From assembly GCA_003255065.1 (NCBI GenBank), contig QAOA01007318.1:1234356-1298355 (forward strand): a stretch of DNA of 64,000 nucleotides, read 5' to 3'. Below the pieces are notes generated by a model. The model did no database searches, was not told where the DNA came from, and worked only from the letters and a program-made list of their open reading frames with translations. Shown here in pieces: positions 60,493 through 64,000 of this stretch. Positions within the stretch are counted from its first letter, which is position 1. Every line of letters starts with the position of its first letter. Origin of the DNA: Cercis canadensis (Eukaryota > Streptophyta > Magnoliopsida > Fabales > Fabaceae). The position numbers and the translations under genes are program-made.

Positions 60493-63400
60493 AAGAAAAA
60501 AAATGGTATATATATAAATTGTTTACAAATTATAGTAATTATAAAATTAATATTAATTTTTGTATTATAAGTCTTTGATCCCAAAAGAAGGTAAACTTTA
60601 ATTTATTAGATTAAGAGTGGAATTAAAAAGTTCATTTAGTTGTTTGCTCTTAACATATTACCTATAACTTTATTGGTTGAGAGGGCAAATGCATGATTGA
60701 GCAATCAAACAATCCAACTAATCTTCCCTATAGTGCTTGATGATTTCCACTCACCCCCCTCATGCATATAGTAGAGTAGAGTCTTATCTTGAATTCTTGA
60801 AGATAAATCTCTTGAGAATTTTAATATGTTATTGGGAGGAGTCTATGCAATATTGGGAAAGGCAAATCTCTTGATTGGAGAGAATAGAAGACAAAATAAA
60901 AAGGCTTTGCAATGTATAATAAGGAAGAAGAATACCACAGTGACGGGGCTGTTCAAAACCACATGCCACCACCCACCTGCATCTCAACAATTGGCATTGT
61001 CCTTATGAGAATAAATAAATAGAAATTCTCACATAGCTCTCTTTCCCAATCAATAGAGTAATGTTTGTTGTTATACAGCTCTTTTATCATTCGGTTAAAT
61101 TCAATATAGAATCATATGTATAGTTGTGTATACATAAAATAATGGTATAAATGATATTATTTTATATTTTATTTGCGTTTAGTTTCAAAAAACTCACTTC
61201 GGAAAGCAAATTTTGTCCTTTAATTGTTCCTTGTGTGTTATCATTGCCTCCATTAATTACTACACAAGTTACTGCAGCTACGATTTACTTTATGCTTTAT
61301 GGTAGGCATTATATTATTATTATTATGTAAAGTTATTTAACAAAGTCAATCACAATGAATGTGGTCTGGACCATTTGCCCACAAGAAAAGCGGAGAAAGA
61401 GGAAAGTTTTATTGTATTCACTGGCAAAGTATGATAATGACTGGCGAAATTCATGTAATTTAGTCGCATTCAACAGAGAAATTACATGCCAAAATTTAAA
61501 TTGCTGAATTTTGAATTCCAAAAAAGAAATGAGGAGAAGGTGGATACATTCAATTATATGAATTTTATACTTGAATGAATAATATTATTATTTTCTATAA
61601 AAAAAAAATTGTAACGTAATTAAGAGTATTGAGTGCTACTTAATTTTTTTTTCTCGTAAAACTAATGATTTTCATAATCAAAGTTCAAAACCTAATAATA
61701 ACAAGTTGTGTGGTCTATTTTCAATTATTATAATAGATGTACCTGAATTTGCAACAATAAAGTTTCACCAAAATTTTATCTCAGAAGGGAATTCTAGTTT
61801 GAGTCCATAATGTTGTATTTTTAAATTAATTTTTGTAAATAATTAACTAATCTTTAGAATTTAATTTAAACACTTTAAAGCAAGGAAGGAACACCTAAAT
61901 CCAATTAAGCATGCACCACGTGGTCTCCTTTATTTGTAACTTAGTGAATAATTGAAGAAATCACATTTCTTGTGCCCTTGATGGTGTAGGCCTTGGGCCG
62001 CAATGTTTTGCAGTTTTTTTTTTTTAAATTCCTTTTTTAANTTTTGCAGTTTTTTTTTTTAAATTCCTTTTTTAAACCCAACAAAAATTTCTTGTAATCT
62101 TGTGCTAATTTGATCCGCAAAACACAAAATAAAAGGGAGGCAAAAAGTTGAACAATTTCATATGGTATTGGTAAGTGGGACCTTAGGAATGGGCAAGGAG
62201 TGAGGCATCTTGCAGACAAGTAGGGTCAAGACATGTCTGTGTGATAGTAGGCTGACCACCACTATACATTATTATCATTATGATATATAAAGTAAATATA
62301 AAAAATGTCACAAAAACCACATTCTCCCTTGACAAAGTTTTCCTCTACATTAACTTTAGTTAAGAAAAGGCAAAAACATCATCATAGATGTCTTAGCACT
62401 CTTCTTTCCTTTTTCCTTGGCTAGGGTGAATGCTTATACCTAAACTTGTGGAAGTTTCTTTCCCATTTTTAAAACCAAGATGTGGCTGTGATTACTAGTA
62501 CTAACTAATTGTCTTAGTAACACCGTATACCATTATCAATGTTTTTGCATTTTCAAATGTATCTTTTCTTTTTGCGGCGAAAGTTTGAAAAAAGGAAGAG
62601 GATGAACATTGAGTATCCCCGAATTTATGCAGGTATCAACACCCTAGAATAATATTTAAAATTTAGAAAACAATCCTTATATCACTTCAATGAAACCTTA
62701 AAGAAATTACTTATTCTCTGTCTTGTTTTATGAAATTGTATGAATGATTGCCACTTGAGTGGATAGTCTTAATAATTAACACTAGAATTATTTGATTGTT
62801 TAAAAACATTACTTTCAAGTGGAAAGGTAGGAATCAAAAGAAAATTGTGGAAAGCAAGTTAATGACATGATTAGCAGCAAAGTGGGTATCATCTTTCGTT
62901 AATGACCCTTAATACAAATACCAAACAATATGGGGACCATGCTTGTTAGCCACCGCCATTGAAATGAAAATGGTCGTTGTTGTTGTTGTAAGTACAAGTA
63001 AGAAATGGATCTAAAATGCCACCATCCTCAAAACCCAATCCCCTTTTCACTTTCTAAAGACATGACTCCACCCCCCACCTTCTATCACTTGCATGTGCAT
63101 GGATGATGGGTGTGAGAGAAAGAAAAGAAAGAGCTTTTGGGTGATTGTCATGATCCATATGACCCCAAATACTAAAGCACTGAAAAAGCATATGGGATTT
63201 CACTGTACAATCTCTACTGATTGAGATTGGGCTCTACCTTTAGTAGACATGCATCATGACCCTTGTATCATTTCTTGTCTCACCTCTCTCTGGCATCTAA
63301 CCCTCTCTCTAGCTCTCTCTCTCGTCTAGACTTTCCCATTTGGAATTTTCTTAGCTTCCTCAGATTTGACATAGCATTAAAATGGTTTATACTAGTATAT

Positions 63401-63547
63401 GACTTAATATTGTTGCCACCTTTAGAAAAGTGAAGAAAATTGCAAAGGCTTTTACTTCAAGACCCTACATTATCGAATGTATATTCACCTTCATAGGGTA
63501 CTATTCTTATTTTTTCCTCTTTATTTCATTTATTTGTCAAAAAATAG

Positions 63548-63690
63548 AGTGACAAATTGCACGTTTCGGCCCAAAATGTGTGGATGGCCCAAGAAAAGAC
63601 CAATAAATTGACATAGCTTGCATTACATGCTTTATACCCACAATCAGCCCTTTTTTATTGTTGGGCTAAAGCATGGGCCCAATTCTACCG
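63548..63690. promoter_or_regulatory. Site II-like motif cluster
   Basis: GGCCCA or TGGGC(Y) motifs occur at about 63568, 63586, 63662 and 63675. Such clusters mark promoters of plant housekeeping genes, so a transcription start may lie nearby or beyond the window end. No gene body is visible in the remaining 300 bp. Confidence 0.35.
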
Positions 63691-64000
63691 GTTTTACTCT
63701 TCCTGGGTTCTCTGGGTCGTGGAGTGTAGGAAGATTAATGATGGAATGGAATCCGGCAATAGTAGACAGTGATTTGCACACGTACAAATTACACTCTCTC
63801 TACACATGATATAATCTAAATTTAACAGAACCATATTAGACTTATTTAAACCTTTTATGTACTAATTAGATTTTCTATATTCCCATACTAATGAAGTATA
63901 TAAACATTATTTCTCATCTAATAATAACCATACATGACTAAGTTATAAAGTCTTCTCACAGCACAAAAAAAAATATGACAATAATTGAATAACATAACAT

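Larger units (their letters stand above)
58651..63540. other. AT-rich intergenic region
   Basis: Apart from the two fold-back features and N-linked duplications at 58899, 59239 and 62041, no gene, RNA or element can be supported. Longest open stretches are about 60-90 codons without recognisable content. Confidence 0.5.

Noticed and set aside
1-64000. CRISPR arrays, rRNA or tRNA genes
   Set aside because: No regular spacer-repeat array, rRNA block or convincing tRNA cloverleaf was noticed by eye. A tRNAscan run was not possible.

Overview
The window is nuclear DNA from a eudicot plant, probably a rosid. The evidence is AT-rich spacers, GT-AG and GC-AG introns, and plant-only gene families. 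The five main genes also stand in the order and orientation I recall for Arabidopsis chromosome 2, At2g41850 down to At2g41820. That comparison is from memory. The exact species is not identifiable here.

Layout. 1-2.5 kb: upstream region of a polygalacturonase gene. 2.64-4.94 kb (+): nine-exon polygalacturonase of the ADPG/QRT2 cell-separation clade. 5.3-20.8 kb: a repeat block with no intact gene. It holds tandem units of about 620-650 bp, three diverged direct copies (A, B, C) of a 3-4 kb unit, an inverted segment, small inverted-repeat elements and a broken LINE piece. 22.0-22.4 kb (-): 112-aa single-pass membrane protein of unknown function. 24.7-26.5 kb (+): cytosolic ribosomal protein uS5/RPS2 with a site II and telo-box promoter. 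27.4-28.5 kb: a 1-kb terminal-inverted-repeat element. 29.6-32.1 kb (+): AN1 plus C2H2 zinc-finger protein of the SAP11 type. 35.5-46.1 kb (+): 19-exon EFR3-like gene (EFOP2 type, 1021 aa). 46.6-47.1 kb: a small inverted-repeat element. 49.6-49.9 kb (+): 80-aa protein, tentatively a mitochondrial complex I accessory subunit. 50.9-53.6 kb: minisatellite-like repeats flanking an unrecognised exon that encodes a charged region and a C-terminal membrane anchor. 54.9-57.6 kb (-): PXC3-type LRR receptor pseudokinase. 57.6-64 kb: upstream and intergenic DNA with two fold-back elements.

The genes do not form a pathway. They are independent housekeeping or developmental genes held in an old syntenic block. 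Their jobs are cell-wall pectin breakdown, translation, zinc-finger stress response, plasma-membrane PI4-kinase anchoring, mitochondrial respiration and receptor signalling. The most unusual points are the repeat expansion that separates the polygalacturonase from RPS2, three inferred GC-AG introns in two genes, an arginine in place of the ATP-binding lysine in PXC3, and the unrecognised tail-anchor exon. Nine single N positions occur. At least six of them abut near-identical duplicated sequence and look like unmerged contig ends, so repeat copy numbers near them are unreliable.
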